Notes: generated from the sequence alone by a model not told the origin. Shown: positions 9,690 through 19,283, counted from the first letter of the stretch. The stretch is 64,000 bases of DNA from Rivularia sp. MS3 (GCA_019192545.1 JAHCMI010000029.1:1-64000), one strand, 5' to 3'. Translations and numbers: made by a program.

Positions 9690-10862
9690 CTAATTCCTCA
9701 ACTGCACCGGCATTGCTAAATAAGTCATTTTTATTCCTCCAACGGGAGAAAAGATTACAGGAGCTAAATTATTATTTAACTGCATCATAATTTCTGCTGA
9801 AGGCAATGCTTTTAATCCTTCCATCAAATATTTAATATTAAAAGCAATATCAATATCATCTCCTAATATTTGGGCTGGCATGGATTCCATTCCACTACCA
9901 ATTTCTTGAGTTTCTACTGACAAAGTAATTTCTTGAGATTCACTGTCAATACTAAGTTTGGCAATATTGTTTTTTTGATCGGCAAGTACGGCTATTCTTT
10001 CTAATGCGCCGATAAGTTGTTTTCGATCCAAAGTTAATTCTCGTTCAAAGCCCGACGGTATTAATTGACGGTAAGCTGGATATTGCCCTTCTAAAGTTCT
10101 GCTGGTTAAACGCTGATTTTGCCATTCAAATACTACTTGCCCTCCATCGAAATACATTGCTACCGGCTCATCTTCTGTTGAACTATGAGCTAACATTCTT
10201 TCTAATTCTCGTAGAGCCTTGCTTGGTAAAGTTACCTGTACCGAATCGGGTTGCTCGTCATCATCATTTAAATTCTCGTTTGTAGTTTCTACCACTGCTA
10301 AACGATGTCCGTCAGTAGCTGCAAATTCTAAAGCGTCTTGTTTAACCGTTAAATGAACTCCTGTAAGCACCTGTTTGGTTTCATCGGCACTCGTAGCAAA
10401 TAAAGAACCTCCTAAGCCCTCGATTAATGCACTCGCAGGCAGGTGAATTGCTTTATCATTTTCAGTTACGGGTAGCTCCGGAAATTCTTCGGCACCCATT
10501 GCTCGTACTTCATAGCGTCCGCTTTTTGGCTTTAAGGTAACAGTCAAGCCTTCTCCTACATGTTGGTTGTCTTTATCTGTAGATTCATCATCAAGGGTAA
10601 TTTCTCCTTCTGGTAAACGAGAAACTATATCGTTAAGTAGCTTTGCTGGAAGCGTGATGGTTCCTGCTTCTAAAACCTCAGCTTTGAATGTAGTGCGGAT
10701 TCCCAAGCTTAAATCAAAAGCTGTTAAGCTAACTTGACCATTTGCAGCATCTGCCTGTAGAAGCACGTTGGCAAGTATAGGATGAGTTGGACGAGGAGGA
10801 ACAGCACGAGAAGTCAGTGACAGATGGGTGTTTAAATCGCTTTGATTGCAAACTATTTTCAT
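9690..10862 (-). CDS. dnaN: DNA polymerase III beta sliding clamp
   Basis: A 390-residue beta clamp. The N-terminus MKIVCNQSDLNTHLSLTSRAVPPRPTHP, the internal GRYEVRAMGAEEFPELP, the TDGHRLAVVE motif and the C-terminal PVGGIKMTYLAMPVQLRN are all diagnostic, and the three-domain length is normal. An in-frame upstream ATG at 10907 would add 15 residues unlike any clamp N-terminus, so the start at 10862 is preferred. It holds the polymerase on DNA and binds partners by clamp-binding motifs. It lies downstream of dnaA in the same direction, with the candidate origin between them. Confidence 0.97.
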   Translation of the reverse strand: MKIVCNQSDLNTHLSLTSRAVPPRPTHPILANVLLQADAANGQVSLTAFDLSLGIRTTFKAEVLEAGTITLPAKLLNDIVSRLPEGEITLDDESTDKDNQHVGEGLTVTLKPKSGRYEVRAMGAEEFPELPVTENDKAIHLPASALIEGLGGSLFATSADETKQVLTGVHLTVKQDALEFAATDGHRLAVVETTNENLNDDDEQPDSVQVTLPSKALRELERMLAHSSTEDEPVAMYFDGGQVVFEWQNQRLTSRTLEGQYPAYRQLIPSGFERELTLDRKQLIGALERIAVLADQKNNIAKLSIDSESQEITLSVETQEIGSGMESMPAQILGDDIDIAFNIKYLMEGLKALPSAEIMMQLNNNLAPVIFSPVGGIKMTYLAMPVQLRN

Positions 10863-10997
10863 AATTTTTTGAGATGCTGCTTTATATGAATAAATATAAG
10901 CGAACATAGTACATGCAACAAAAATGACCTATGGATTAAGCCCGAAATTGTACATTTATAGTCAAATAAATATTATTCCTATTCAAGCAGCTATCCT

Positions 10998-11148
10998 TGT
11001 GGAAACTGTGGAAAAATCACGGCAGCCTGTCGCAAAAAGGTCTTACAAAGTTATATTTGTGGAAAAACCTGTGGAAAAACTACTACTTTTTCCACAGGTT
11101 TCTCATATTTTATAACTTTTTCCACAACTGAATTAAAAGTTTTCCACA
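10998..11148. other. oriC: Candidate chromosomal origin (oriC) with seven DnaA boxes
   Basis: The dnaA-dnaN gap holds seven DnaA-box-like 9-mers. Four read TGTGGAAA(A/C) at 10998-11006, 11007-11015, 11058-11066 and 11070-11078. Three read TTTTCCACA at 11088-11096, 11118-11126 and 11140-11148. Six are perfect TGTGGAAAA or its complement; the first ends in C. The forward set and reverse set face each other around 11080-11090. The surrounding DNA is AT-rich, including ATATTTTATAAC at 11105-11116, which could unwind. This arrangement next to dnaA is typical of bacterial origins; origin activity itself is inferred. Confidence 0.85.
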
Positions 11149-11186
11149 AGAGAATGTTCGAGCTTTCACGGGTATAGGATTAACTT

Positions 11187-12554
11187 CTATTTAGAATTGC
11201 TCATACCGATGCGATCGCCTAATTGACGCAGGGTTTGCCCTAAGCTATGGTCGGTTTGCTTTAATTGGGCAATTTTTTCACAACTGTATATCACAGTAGT
11301 ATGGTCTTTGCCACCAAATTCTTCACCGATTCTAGGCAAACTTAAATCTGTATGTTGTCTCATCAGAAACATGCCTATTTGTCGCGCCCAGCTAATTTCT
11401 CGTCGTCGCGAATTACTTTTGAGGTCTTCAATAGAAACATTAAATGTATCGGCTACTATGCTTAAAATTGCTACCGGAGTTGCTTCTACCTTTTCGGCTT
11501 GCGGTTCTAAAACCGAACTAATATTTTCTACCGTCATCGGCAAACCCCAAATAGAAATATATGCCATTGCTCTAATTAAGGCTCCTTCTAATTCCCGAAT
11601 ATTAGAAGTGTAGTTAGAAGCAATATACTCTATGACATCTTTAGGCAAATTTAGATTTTCATATTCTGCCTTTTTTTGCAAAATAGCCATTCTAGTTTCT
11701 AAATCTGGTGCCTGGATATCGGCAATTAAACCCATAGAGAAACGTGAAGACAATCTTTCTTGAAGACGAGGTATTTGATTCGGAGGACGATCTGATGCGA
11801 TAACTACTTGTTTACCTTCTTGGTATAAGGTGTTGAAAGTATGGAAAAATTCCTCCTGAGTCGATTCTTTACCTTCAATAAACTGAATATCATCTACTAA
11901 TAATACATCTGCTGCTCTGTAATGTTCTTGAAGGCTTTGTCTGCTATCATTCCGAATGGCACTGATTACGTCATTAGTAAACTGTTCGGTAGAAACATAA
12001 AAGATTTTTGCTGAAGGGAAAATTTCTAAGCGATAATTACCTATAGCCTGCATTAAGTGGGTTTTTCCCAATCCTACACCACCATACAAAAACAGAGGAT
12101 TAAATTCCTTGCCAGGAGATTCCGCTACCGCTAAAGAAGCAGCATGAGCTAAGCGATTGTTTGCACCAACTACAAAACGGGAAAATACATATTTTAAATT
12201 CAATATCGATGTTTTTTGTCCGTTTTTACCGATATTACTCGGAATGTTTGTTACTGGAGGCAATTCAACCTTCGCTTCACCTTCTTTATTAACTGCATTA
12301 TCACCGCTTGCCACCGTAAAATAAATACCTACTGGATGACCAAGAATATCCTGGACTACCGACGCAATAGTTTTTATGTAATACTTTTGTAACCAATTGC
12401 GAGCAAAGGGATTCGGAGTACGAATTACCAAACAGTTATTTTCCAATTTTTCGGCGATCGCTGTTTTTATCCAAGTTTCAAAGGTGGGACGCGAAAGTTC
12501 TAACTGTAAGCGTTCCAGTACTTGAGACCATAAATTTTCTATCTTGTCAGACAT
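11187..12554 (-). CDS. dnaA: Chromosomal replication initiator DnaA
   Basis: A 455-residue DnaA of normal length. Domain I covers about 1-85 ([21 protein letters not shown]). A short linker follows, then the AAA+ domain III with Walker A GGVGLGKT (158-165), Walker [10 protein letters not shown], and sensor motifs including [11 protein letters not shown]. The C-terminal domain IV carries the DnaA signature [15 protein letters not shown] for binding DnaA boxes. It initiates replication by opening the adjacent AT-rich origin. The ATG follows the divergent promoter gap shared with the HtrA-type protease gene. DnaA boxes lie at its 3' side, before dnaN, rather than in its own promoter region. Confidence 0.98.
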   Translation of the reverse strand: MSDKIENLWSQVLERLQLELSRPTFETWIKTAIAEKLENNCLVIRTPNPFARNWLQKYYIKTIASVVQDILGHPVGIYFTVASGDNAVNKEGEAKVELPPVTNIPSNIGKNGQKTSILNLKYVFSRFVVGANNRLAHAASLAVAESPGKEFNPLFLYGGVGLGKTHLMQAIGNYRLEIFPSAKIFYVSTEQFTNDVISAIRNDSRQSLQEHYRAADVLLVDDIQFIEGKESTQEEFFHTFNTLYQEGKQVVIASDRPPNQIPRLQERLSSRFSMGLIADIQAPDLETRMAILQKKAEYENLNLPKDVIEYIASNYTSNIRELEGALIRAMAYISIWGLPMTVENISSVLEPQAEKVEATPVAILSIVADTFNVSIEDLKSNSRRREISWARQIGMFLMRQHTDLSLPRIGEEFGGKDHTTVIYSCEKIAQLKQTDHSLGQTLRQLGDRIGMSNSK

Positions 12555-12739
12555 TATTAACCACCGCCAGTAGGTAATCGTCGTTTGGAAAAGATATTAA
12601 AAATAAGTAGCTATGCCGAAAATATGAAATTACCGGCCTTTCTAACCCACACAAGTTTTATGTTGTAATTGGGCACGCAGAATTCATCCAGTAGGCAATA
12701 TCCTACCATTCACGCAATCACACGGAGAAATAAAATCAC

Positions 12740-14002
12740 ATGAACAAGGAAGATATATTATTAATTTCGAGTAAAATTTATACAAAAAACTTGATAAAAA
12801 GCCTTTGGGCAAAGAATTTGGTCTTAGCTTTTTTTGTTACCACGAGCGCCGGTTTAATTAGCAGTTGCTCTTTACCCGGTCAGATTATAGGTGGTAGAAA
12901 CAATCGGGAAGCGGCTCAGGCCCAAAGAAAAGACGATAATGTTGCTAAAATTGCTCCGCCTCCCATCTTTAAAAATTCAAGAGACCCTAATTTTGTGGTT
13001 TCTGTCGTCCAAGAAGTAGGCCCGGCAGTAGTCCGTATTGATACATCTAAAACAGTAAGTTCTCGCGTTCCAGACCAATTTAACGACCCGTTTTTTCGGA
13101 GATTTTTTGGCAGTAGAATCCCAGTAGAACCTAGAGAAAGGCAGCAACGAGGAAATGGTTCTGGGTTCATTATCAGTTCTAATGGTGAAATATTAACCAA
13201 TGCTCACGTAGTAGACGGTGCCGACCGAGTAACAGTTGAATTAAAGGATGGTCGTAAATTTAACGGTCAAGTATTAGGTGAAGACCCGGTAACAGATGTT
13301 GCCGTGATTAAAATTGATGCTGATAATTTACCAACCGTTCCTTTAGGAGACTCAGAAAGTCTACAGCCAGGAGAAGCAGTGATTGCCATCGGCAATCCTT
13401 TGGGTTTAAACTACACCGTAACTTCCGGAATTATCAGCGCTACAGGTCGTTCCAGCAGCGATATTGGAGCTTCAGATAAGCGAGTTGATTACATTCAAAC
13501 CGATGCTGCAATCAACCCCGGTAATTCTGGCGGCCCTTTATTAAGCGCTCGGGGAAGAGTTATAGGAATGAATACCGCTATTATTCGAGGCGCTCAAGGT
13601 TTAGGATTTGCCATTCCTGTAAATACGGTTAAAAGAATTTCTGAGCAATTAATATCTAAAGGTAGGGTAGATCACCCTTATTTAGGAATTCAGATGGTAA
13701 CGCTCACACCTGATGTAAAAGAAAAGTTAAACAGCGAAATCGGAAATCCGAATATTTCTGGCGATAAAGGAGTTTTATTAATCCGGATTATGCGCGGTTC
13801 CCCAGCATCTCAAGGTGGATTAAAAGCAGGGGATGTTATTGTCAGTATTAATAACCAATCTGTTACACGTAACGAAGACGTACAGAAAATAGTTGAAAAT
13901 AGTAAAATTGGTCAGCCCTTAAAGTTAAAGGTAGAGCGTAACGGACGTACAGTAAACTTAACAGTTAGACCTGCACCTTTACCAGCAGCTAACCGTAATT
14001 GA
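12740..14002 (+). CDS. HtrA/Deg family trypsin-like serine protease with PDZ domain
   Basis: A 420-residue Deg protease (cyanobacterial HtrA/HhoA/HhoB group; the exact paralog cannot be assigned). The N-terminal hydrophobic segment about 27-42 ends in ISSC (Cys43), which fits a lipobox, so it may be a periplasm- or lumen-facing lipoprotein. The catalytic triad is His156 (TNAHVV), Asp186 (TDVAVI) and Ser263 (GNSGGPL). One PDZ domain follows at about 310-410 ([28 protein letters not shown]). It probably degrades or refolds damaged exported proteins. GGAG lies upstream of the ATG. It is divergent from dnaA and 90 bases before the deformylase gene. Confidence 0.93.
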   Translation: MNKEDILLISSKIYTKNLIKSLWAKNLVLAFFVTTSAGLISSCSLPGQIIGGRNNREAAQAQRKDDNVAKIAPPPIFKNSRDPNFVVSVVQEVGPAVVRIDTSKTVSSRVPDQFNDPFFRRFFGSRIPVEPRERQQRGNGSGFIISSNGEILTNAHVVDGADRVTVELKDGRKFNGQVLGEDPVTDVAVIKIDADNLPTVPLGDSESLQPGEAVIAIGNPLGLNYTVTSGIISATGRSSSDIGASDKRVDYIQTDAAINPGNSGGPLLSARGRVIGMNTAIIRGAQGLGFAIPVNTVKRISEQLISKGRVDHPYLGIQMVTLTPDVKEKLNSEIGNPNISGDKGVLLIRIMRGSPASQGGLKAGDVIVSINNQSVTRNEDVQKIVENSKIGQPLKLKVERNGRTVNLTVRPAPLPAANRN

Positions 14003-14050
14003 GATGTAAAGAGATGGAGAGATGGGGAGAAATAGTTATGAGTTATGATA

Positions 14051-14081
14051 ATTTCAACCTTTGACCTTTGACCTTTAACCT
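14051..14081. repeat. Short heptad repeat TTTGACC/TTTAACC
   Basis: Three to four tandem units of TTTGACC or TTTAACC lie in the gap before the deformylase gene. A GAGATGG-type short repeat sits just upstream at about 14010-14028. Confidence 0.7.
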
Positions 14082-14092
14082 ATTTAATATAT

Positions 14093-14626
14093 ATGCCTAA
14101 AAAACTTTCAATCATTGAGCTAGGTAATCCTATTTTGCGGCAAAAAGCCGAATCCGTAGCCAATATTCAAGAACAAAGCATTCAAAAGCTGATTGATGAT
14201 TTACTGATAACAGTTATGGATGCTAATGGAGTTGGTATTGCAGCACCACAAGTAGCTCAAAGCTATCGAGTTTTTATTGTTGCTTCTCGTCCGAATCTTA
14301 GATATCCTAATGCTCCTTTAATGGAACCTACAGCAATGATTAATCCTCGAATTATTGATTGTTCCGATGAAATGGTTAAAGGCTGGGAAGGTTGTTTGAG
14401 TATTCCAGGAATTAGAGGCTTAGTTCCGAGATATCGAAGTATTAAAGTTGAATACACCGATAGATATGGTAATTTAATTCATCAAGAACTAACGGAATTT
14501 GTTGCTCGTATTTTCCAGCACGAATACGACCATTTTGAAGGTTTGGTATTTTTAGATCGAGTTGAAAGCACTTTAGATATTGCAACCGAGCAGGAATATC
14601 AAAATTTGATATTTAATAAACTATAA
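14093..14626 (+). CDS. def: Peptide deformylase
   Basis: A 177-residue enzyme that removes the formyl group from the N-terminal methionine of new proteins. The three family motifs are present: GVGIAAPQV (46-54), EGCLSIPG (99-106, with metal ligand Cys101) and the zinc-site QHEYDH (142-147; His143, Glu144, His147). The order and spacing are those of type I bacterial deformylases. The start follows an AT-rich leader with no strong Shine-Dalgarno. The gene is co-directional with the HtrA-type protease and convergent with the TPR gene. Confidence 0.96.
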   Translation: MPKKLSIIELGNPILRQKAESVANIQEQSIQKLIDDLLITVMDANGVGIAAPQVAQSYRVFIVASRPNLRYPNAPLMEPTAMINPRIIDCSDEMVKGWEGCLSIPGIRGLVPRYRSIKVEYTDRYGNLIHQELTEFVARIFQHEYDHFEGLVFLDRVESTLDIATEQEYQNLIFNKL

Positions 14627-14792
14627 ATTTGTTTAGTAAAATTAACTATATAGCGCTAAGGTAAGGTTAAAGGTTAAAGGGCAAAGGGCAAAGGTTAAAG
14701 GTTTAATAATCATAATTTTTAACCTTTATTAATTTCCTAAAATGTCCTAACTATAGGAATCCGTTTTGATTTTTGAATTAAATTAAGTATCT

Positions 14793-14873
14793 GTAGGGTG
14801 CGTTATGGCTTTAGCCTAACGCATCGTAACCTATACATGATGGTGCGTTGCGCTACGCGACAACACACCCTAC
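14793..14873. repeat. Small palindromic repeat element bounded by GTAGGGTG/CACCCTAC
   Basis: GTAGGGTG at 14793-14800 is matched by CACCCTAC at 14866-14873. Inside, GCGTTA and TAACGC (14800-14805, 14817-14822) form a hairpin extended by GGCT-TT-AGCC. The look is that of the short GTAGGGTGCGTTA-type repeats dispersed in cyanobacterial genomes. A related start (GTAGGGTGC) occurs near 19556. Confidence 0.65.
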
Positions 14874-14957
14874 GTGTTTTTCAATAATCAAATAGTGATC
14901 CTATATATTACGTAGAGCTATATAATCCAACCAAATATTACAATTAACTAAGAAACA

Positions 14958-14992
14958 GAAACCCGACTTTAAGACATAAAAAGTCGGGTTTC
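14958..14992. terminator. Strong hairpin between convergent def and TPR genes
   Basis: A perfect 13-bp stem (GAAACCCGACTTT with AAAGTCGGGTTTC) has a 9-base loop. It lies 34 bases beyond the stop of the minus-strand TPR gene. Reading leftward it is followed by TGTTTCTT, so it is better placed as the terminator of the TPR gene, though it could act on both strands. Similar AGAAACC...GGTTTCT palindromes occur elsewhere in the window (53462). Confidence 0.7.
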
Positions 14993-15025
14993 TTGGATGT
15001 GTGTGTAAGAGAGTAAGAGATTCAC

Positions 15026-16396
15026 TTATTCTTCAGGATTCTGATATCGCTTGTATACTTCCATTGCAGCTAGATAACATTCATCGGCTTTTTGCAAATT
15101 TTCATTATGCTCCCCTTTAATACGCTGCTTGTAAGCATTACCCAAATTATATTGAGTCATTGCCCATTGTTGGGGAACTAGATTTGCCTGATACACTTCT
15201 AAGGCACAATTGTAAGATAGTATCGCTATTTCAATGTTTTCTGACTTGTCACCAGCAACGCGATCGCAATAGACATTGCCCAAATTATATTGGATTGTCG
15301 CCCATTGATACGGAAATACCGAACGTTGATATACTTCAAGTGCGGCGAAATAGTGTTGAATTGCGATTTCCAAGTTTTCTGCTACATCTCCTCTTTGACG
15401 AGTTTTATAAGCCGTACCCAAATTATTTTGAGTCATTGCCCAATCTTCAGGAAAGATATCGCGTTGATAAACTTCTAATGCATCTTCATAACACTTAATG
15501 CCTTCATCCAAGTTATCCGCTTCATCCCCTGTAATCCTCTCAACCAAGGCATTTCCGAGATTATTTTGAGTTCCAGCCCATTCTTCAGGATACTTATCCC
15601 GATTAAAATAGCTCAATGCAACCTGATAACCTTTAATAGCTATTTCTAAGTTATCCGCTTTATTACCAAGGGAGAACTGTTGAATTAATACACTAAAATT
15701 TACAATATCGACTAAGACACTATGAACTATTGACGGTTGAGCTTTCTCTACAGTCTCCTTTACCCAATCTTCTATAACTTGGGCAAAATGCGTATTTAAT
15801 TTATCTAAATTCGCAGCCAGTAGAGGATATACAACTTTTGCGTTGCCATTAGTTTTGGAAATAGTCCGCAATACTTCACCCAAAAAATCTAAATAATGTT
15901 GGGAAGATTTAGCCGGTGGTAAAGAATTTTTGATTCCTTTGGCTAAAGGCTTAGCAATACTTTGTAGAAATTCTGAAGCTTTTTGCTCTCCGATTTCTGC
16001 CATTATTCCCGCAACTTGGGCTAAAGTCAAAACGAATTGCGTATCAATTAAATCTTGATTTTTACGCAATATTTCTGCTTCGGCTCCACTAGGGCAGCTC
16101 ATTAACGTTTCAATCAATTCCAAATAAGCACAAGGGCGCTCCGATTCTTCAGAATCAAACGTTTTAGCAGCCTGTGCCAGCATACCTTTTAAATCATTAG
16201 CTAAATTTCGTAAAAACTTAGCTGTTTCAACCGCACCCTGTTCTTCCGCTTTGATGGCTATTTGTTCCATCACCATAATTAAATCTTCATCAACCAATTT
16301 TGCATTGGCTTTTAAGATTACAAATTCCTCTCCACTAGCACAATCCAAAAGCTCTTTAATTAGAGCAACATACTCTTGCAGACGGCGTTCATCCAT
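15026..16396 (-). CDS. Tetratricopeptide-repeat protein with duplicated N-terminal module
   Basis: A 456-residue scaffold-like protein. The N-terminal half has two copies of a 60-residue helical module (about 8-69 and 90-151), each with the core LL-x-C-x-SG-x-E followed by IL, N and D at fixed places; a third degenerate copy may span about 168-240. The C-terminal half (about 245-450) has at least four 48-residue repeats of the type W-A-x-TQ-x-NLG-x-AY, R-x-x-G, ENLE-x-AI-x-x-Y-x-x-AL-x-VY. These wide repeats are known upstream of CHAT protease domains in cyanobacteria, but no CHAT domain is present here. Function is unknown; protein-protein binding is likely. Confidence 0.82.
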   Translation of the reverse strand: MDERRLQEYVALIKELLDCASGEEFVILKANAKLVDEDLIMVMEQIAIKAEEQGAVETAKFLRNLANDLKGMLAQAAKTFDSEESERPCAYLELIETLMSCPSGAEAEILRKNQDLIDTQFVLTLAQVAGIMAEIGEQKASEFLQSIAKPLAKGIKNSLPPAKSSQHYLDFLGEVLRTISKTNGNAKVVYPLLAANLDKLNTHFAQVIEDWVKETVEKAQPSIVHSVLVDIVNFSVLIQQFSLGNKADNLEIAIKGYQVALSYFNRDKYPEEWAGTQNNLGNALVERITGDEADNLDEGIKCYEDALEVYQRDIFPEDWAMTQNNLGTAYKTRQRGDVAENLEIAIQHYFAALEVYQRSVFPYQWATIQYNLGNVYCDRVAGDKSENIEIAILSYNCALEVYQANLVPQQWAMTQYNLGNAYKQRIKGEHNENLQKADECYLAAMEVYKRYQNPEE

Positions 16397-16554
16397 TAGG
16401 GTGAATCTCCGTAATTTTTAAGCTAATTTTTACACTTCCTACCCCGAAAGTAATCGATATAAATACCTTAATTCAGTCCTTTGATACATTTGTTGCTACT
16501 TTATGTAGATGACATAACGATATGAACTAGATGGGAGTGATATTAAACATGGGG

Positions 16555-16580
16555 GCAAGGAGACAAGGAGACAAGGAGAA
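16555..16580. repeat. Octameric tandem repeat ACAAGGAG
   Basis: Three tandem copies of an 8-bp unit (first copy GCAAGGAG, then ACAAGGAG twice) lie about 110 bases before the ABC transporter ATPase gene. Confidence 0.7.
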
Positions 16581-16690
16581 AATAATTATTAACTCATAAC
16601 TATTCCAAATTCCGAATTCAAAACTGCCGCTTCACTTCTAAAATGAAGATAGAATTTGTTGAGATTTGTATATTTAAGAGTTAATGTCCA

Positions 16691-17710
16691 ATGGCTCCTG
16701 CCGTTTTAGTCGAAAATTTAAAGAAGCGCTACGGCACAACTGAAGCCGTGAAAAATATCTCCTTCAAAGTTGAACAAGGAGAAATTTTTGGTTTACTAGG
16801 CCCCAATGGCGCTGGAAAAACTACTACTTTGCGTGCTTTGTGTACTCTGATTACACCGGATGCAGGTAAAATTGAAATTTCTGGTATTTCAGCAATAGAT
16901 AATCCAAGAGAAGCCAGAAAACGTCTTGGCTATGTTGCTCAGGAGGTAGCCCCAGATAAGGTGCTTACCGGAAGAGAATTATTACAGCTTCAAGCAGCGC
17001 TTTACCATATACCTGTAAAAGTTACGAAAGAACGTATTGATACAGTTTTAGAATTACTTGGTTTACAAGAATACGCAAATAAAAAAACTGGTACCTATTC
17101 TGGTGGTTTACTTAAACGCTTGGATTTAGCTGCGGGATTGCTGCACGCACCGACTGTACTAGTGTTAGACGAACCAACTGCGGGGCTTGATATCGAGAGT
17201 CGTTTTGTAGTTTGGGAATTTTTAAGAAAGCTGCGAGAAGCAGGTACTACAGTATTAATTACTAGCCACTATTTGGAAGAAATTGACGCTTTAGCCGATA
17301 GAGTTGCAATTATAGATCGCGGTGAGGTAATTGCGACAGGAACACCATCACAATTAAAAGATAAAGTAGGGGGAGATAGAGTCACCCTGCGTATTCGCGA
17401 GTTTACTTCAGATGATGAAGCTCAAAAAGCCAAAAGTTTGCTAACTTCTTTGCCTTTTGTTCAAGAAGTAATTATCAATGGCGCTCAAGGTAATTCATTA
17501 AATTTGGTAGTTAGTCAGCAAAATGATGCTTTGATTACCATCCAAAAAGCCTTAAACGATGCAGGTTTGCCAACTTTCGGCATTGCTCAATCTCGTCCCA
17601 GTTTAGATGACGTATATTTAGCAGCAACAGGGCGTACTTTGATGGATGCCGAATTAGCTGCCGTAGGTACCAGAGATATGAAAGCTGAAAAGAAACAAAG
17701 TATGAAATAG
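16691..17710 (+). CDS. ABC-2 type exporter ATP-binding protein, DrrA-like
   Basis: A 339-residue ATPase of the daunorubicin-resistance (DrrA) group. Walker A is GPNGAGKTT (37-45), the ABC signature appears as the variant SGGLLKRLDLAAGL, and Walker B is VLVLDEPTAGLD, followed by an H-loop SHYLEEIDAL. The C-terminal 100 residues after the ATPase core (about 235-339) resemble the DrrA C-terminal domain, including RPSLDDVYLAATGR. It should power the permease encoded next. The two genes are separated by a 180-base repeat-filled gap rather than being tightly coupled. The substrate is unknown. Confidence 0.92.
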   Translation: MAPAVLVENLKKRYGTTEAVKNISFKVEQGEIFGLLGPNGAGKTTTLRALCTLITPDAGKIEISGISAIDNPREARKRLGYVAQEVAPDKVLTGRELLQLQAALYHIPVKVTKERIDTVLELLGLQEYANKKTGTYSGGLLKRLDLAAGLLHAPTVLVLDEPTAGLDIESRFVVWEFLRKLREAGTTVLITSHYLEEIDALADRVAIIDRGEVIATGTPSQLKDKVGGDRVTLRIREFTSDDEAQKAKSLLTSLPFVQEVIINGAQGNSLNLVVSQQNDALITIQKALNDAGLPTFGIAQSRPSLDDVYLAATGRTLMDAELAAVGTRDMKAEKKQSMK

Positions 17711-17743
17711 GGTTGGAGGTAATTGGTAATAGTTAATAGGGTA

Positions 17744-17842
17744 TAGGGCATTGGGCATTGCTACTTGCTACTCGCTACTTGCTACTCGCTACTCGCTACT
17801 CGCTACTCACTGCTCACTGCTCACTGTTAACTGTTAACTCCC
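17744..17842. repeat. Heptameric tandem repeat GCTACTC with diverged flanks
   Basis: Eleven or more heptads run in phase: GCTACTT/GCTACTC seven times, ACTGCTC twice, then ACTGTTA twice. GGGCATT-type units precede them. The array splits the ATPase and permease genes of one transporter. Confidence 0.9.
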
Positions 17843-17892
17843 AACTTCTAACTCTTTAATCTAAAATCCACAATCTAAAATCTAAAATTATC

Positions 17893-18789
17893 ATGAGTGG
17901 TACTGTTTTTTCTTCCGAGTCGGATATTAAATTAGAGCAAATTGCATCGCCACAACTATATAGCGATGCTAACCAAAGTGCTTTTGGCGAATTAGTTCAA
18001 GAAACTTTAGCATTGACTCGTCGTCTATTTATCCAGTTACAGCGTCGCCCTTCTACTTTAGTCGCTAGCATTATTCAACCTGTAATGTGGCTGGTATTAT
18101 TTGGCGCGCTGTTTCAAAATGCACCCAAAGGAATTTTCGGCAATACAACAAATTACGGTCAGTTTTTAACTGCTGGAATCATAGTTTTTACTGCGTTTGC
18201 TGGAGCGCTTAATGCTGGTTTGCCAGTAATGTTTGACAGAGAATTTGGCTTCTTAAATCGATTATTAGTTGCTCCTTTAGCCTCGCGTTTTTCTATTGTT
18301 TTTGCTTCAGCAATCTTTATTGTCAGTCAAACTTTGTTGCAAGCAGCAATAATTGTGATTGCTGCATCGTTTTTAGGTGCGGGTATCCCGAATGCAGCAG
18401 GCTTGAGCGCGATCGCTTTAATAGTTTTTCTTTTGGCTTTGGGCGTAACGGCTCTTTCATTAGGCTTAGCTTTTGCCTTACCGGGACATATAGAATTAAT
18501 CGCGGTAATTTTTGTAACTAATTTACCACTATTGTTTGCTAGTACGGCTTTGGCTCCCCTATCATTCATGCCCAAGTGGTTGCAGGTTGTAGCGGCACTC
18601 AATCCTTTGAGCTATGCAATCGAACCTATTCGTTATTTGTATACTCACCAAAACTGGGGATTTAATAGTGTAGTTATGCAGGCTTTTTGGGGTGATGTAA
18701 CTTTTGGTGGAGCAATCTTAGTATTATCCGGCTTCGCCCTTGTAGCATTATTAAGCATTCAATCCCGCTTACGCCGTACTCTTGCGTAA
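17893..18789 (+). CDS. ABC-2 type exporter permease, DrrB-like
   Basis: A 298-residue integral membrane protein. After a 45-residue cytosolic N-terminus it has about six hydrophobic segments (PVMWLVLFGALF, FLTAGIIVFTAFAGAL, IVFASAIFIVSQ, AIALIVFLLALGVTALSLGLAFAL, LIAVIFVTNLPLLFASTALAPL, and a C-terminal LVLSGFALVALLSI). The sequence FDREFGFLNRLLVAPLASRFSIV and the NPLSYAIEPIRYL motif are typical of DrrB/ABC2 membrane subunits. It pairs with the ATPase gene immediately upstream. The transported compound cannot be told from sequence. Confidence 0.92.
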   Translation: MSGTVFSSESDIKLEQIASPQLYSDANQSAFGELVQETLALTRRLFIQLQRRPSTLVASIIQPVMWLVLFGALFQNAPKGIFGNTTNYGQFLTAGIIVFTAFAGALNAGLPVMFDREFGFLNRLLVAPLASRFSIVFASAIFIVSQTLLQAAIIVIAASFLGAGIPNAAGLSAIALIVFLLALGVTALSLGLAFALPGHIELIAVIFVTNLPLLFASTALAPLSFMPKWLQVVAALNPLSYAIEPIRYLYTHQNWGFNSVVMQAFWGDVTFGGAILVLSGFALVALLSIQSRLRRTLA

Positions 18790-18829
18790 AATAGAAGCAT
18801 TCATTGCAATCACAAAAGGGGAAAAACTG

Positions 18830-19252
18830 ATGAAAATCTCGATTTCACAACTGAGTAAATTAGTAGCTACAAGCTTTGCTGGAATTGGCATTGCTTTGAT
18901 AATTGCACCATCGGCAAGCTTGGCTCAACAAAATCAAGATGTTAGCGTACCATCGAGCTATCAAAACGATGTCTTAGATACAAAACGAGGCGACACAGGT
19001 TCTTTATACGGAACTGAAAGTGGTAATTTTGACCCCATGAGTTTGATTCATCGCTCTCAACTTGGTACTTTAGACTGGCAAGGATTTTCTTCTCAAAATA
19101 GACAGCAAATTAATTCCGCAGCAGACTCATTTCGTCAAAAGCAGCAAAGACTTTTGCAACAACCTCAACAGCAACAACCTGCAAACAGTCAGTTTGATTT
19201 TGCATTCCCAGTTTATACACCGGCGCAAACTACACCTGCTTCTGGCAATTAG
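18830..19252 (+). CDS. Small secreted protein of unknown function
   Basis: A 140-residue protein with a clear signal peptide (MKISISQLSKLVATSFAGIG, hydrophobic core to about residue 28, ASLAQQ cleavage region near 33). The mature part is polar and rich in Gln, Ser and Asn, with a Q-rich stretch (RLLQQPQQQQPAN) near the C-terminus. The start is chosen at 18830 because AAGGGG lies 10 bases upstream; an in-frame upstream codon at 18782 would overlap the permease gene and bury the signal peptide. It probably shares a transcript with the exporter genes. I do not recognise the family. Confidence 0.72.
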   Translation: MKISISQLSKLVATSFAGIGIALIIAPSASLAQQNQDVSVPSSYQNDVLDTKRGDTGSLYGTESGNFDPMSLIHRSQLGTLDWQGFSSQNRQQINSAADSFRQKQQRLLQQPQQQQPANSQFDFAFPVYTPAQTTPASGN

Positions 19253-19283
19253 AAGCCGAGACAATTAGCAAACTTTTGATTAT

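Larger units (their letters stand above)
14627..15025. other. Repeat-rich intergenic region between convergent genes
   Basis: No gene is seen. It holds a heptad array of AAAGGTT/AAAGGGC (14660-14702), an 81-bp element with 8-bp inverted ends and a 13-bp-stem hairpin, each listed separately. The rest is plain AT-rich DNA. Confidence 0.7.

Noticed and set aside
9605..9790. Small plus-strand frame over the dnaN 3' end
   Set aside because: It is antisense to dnaN over half its length and starts in a repeat.
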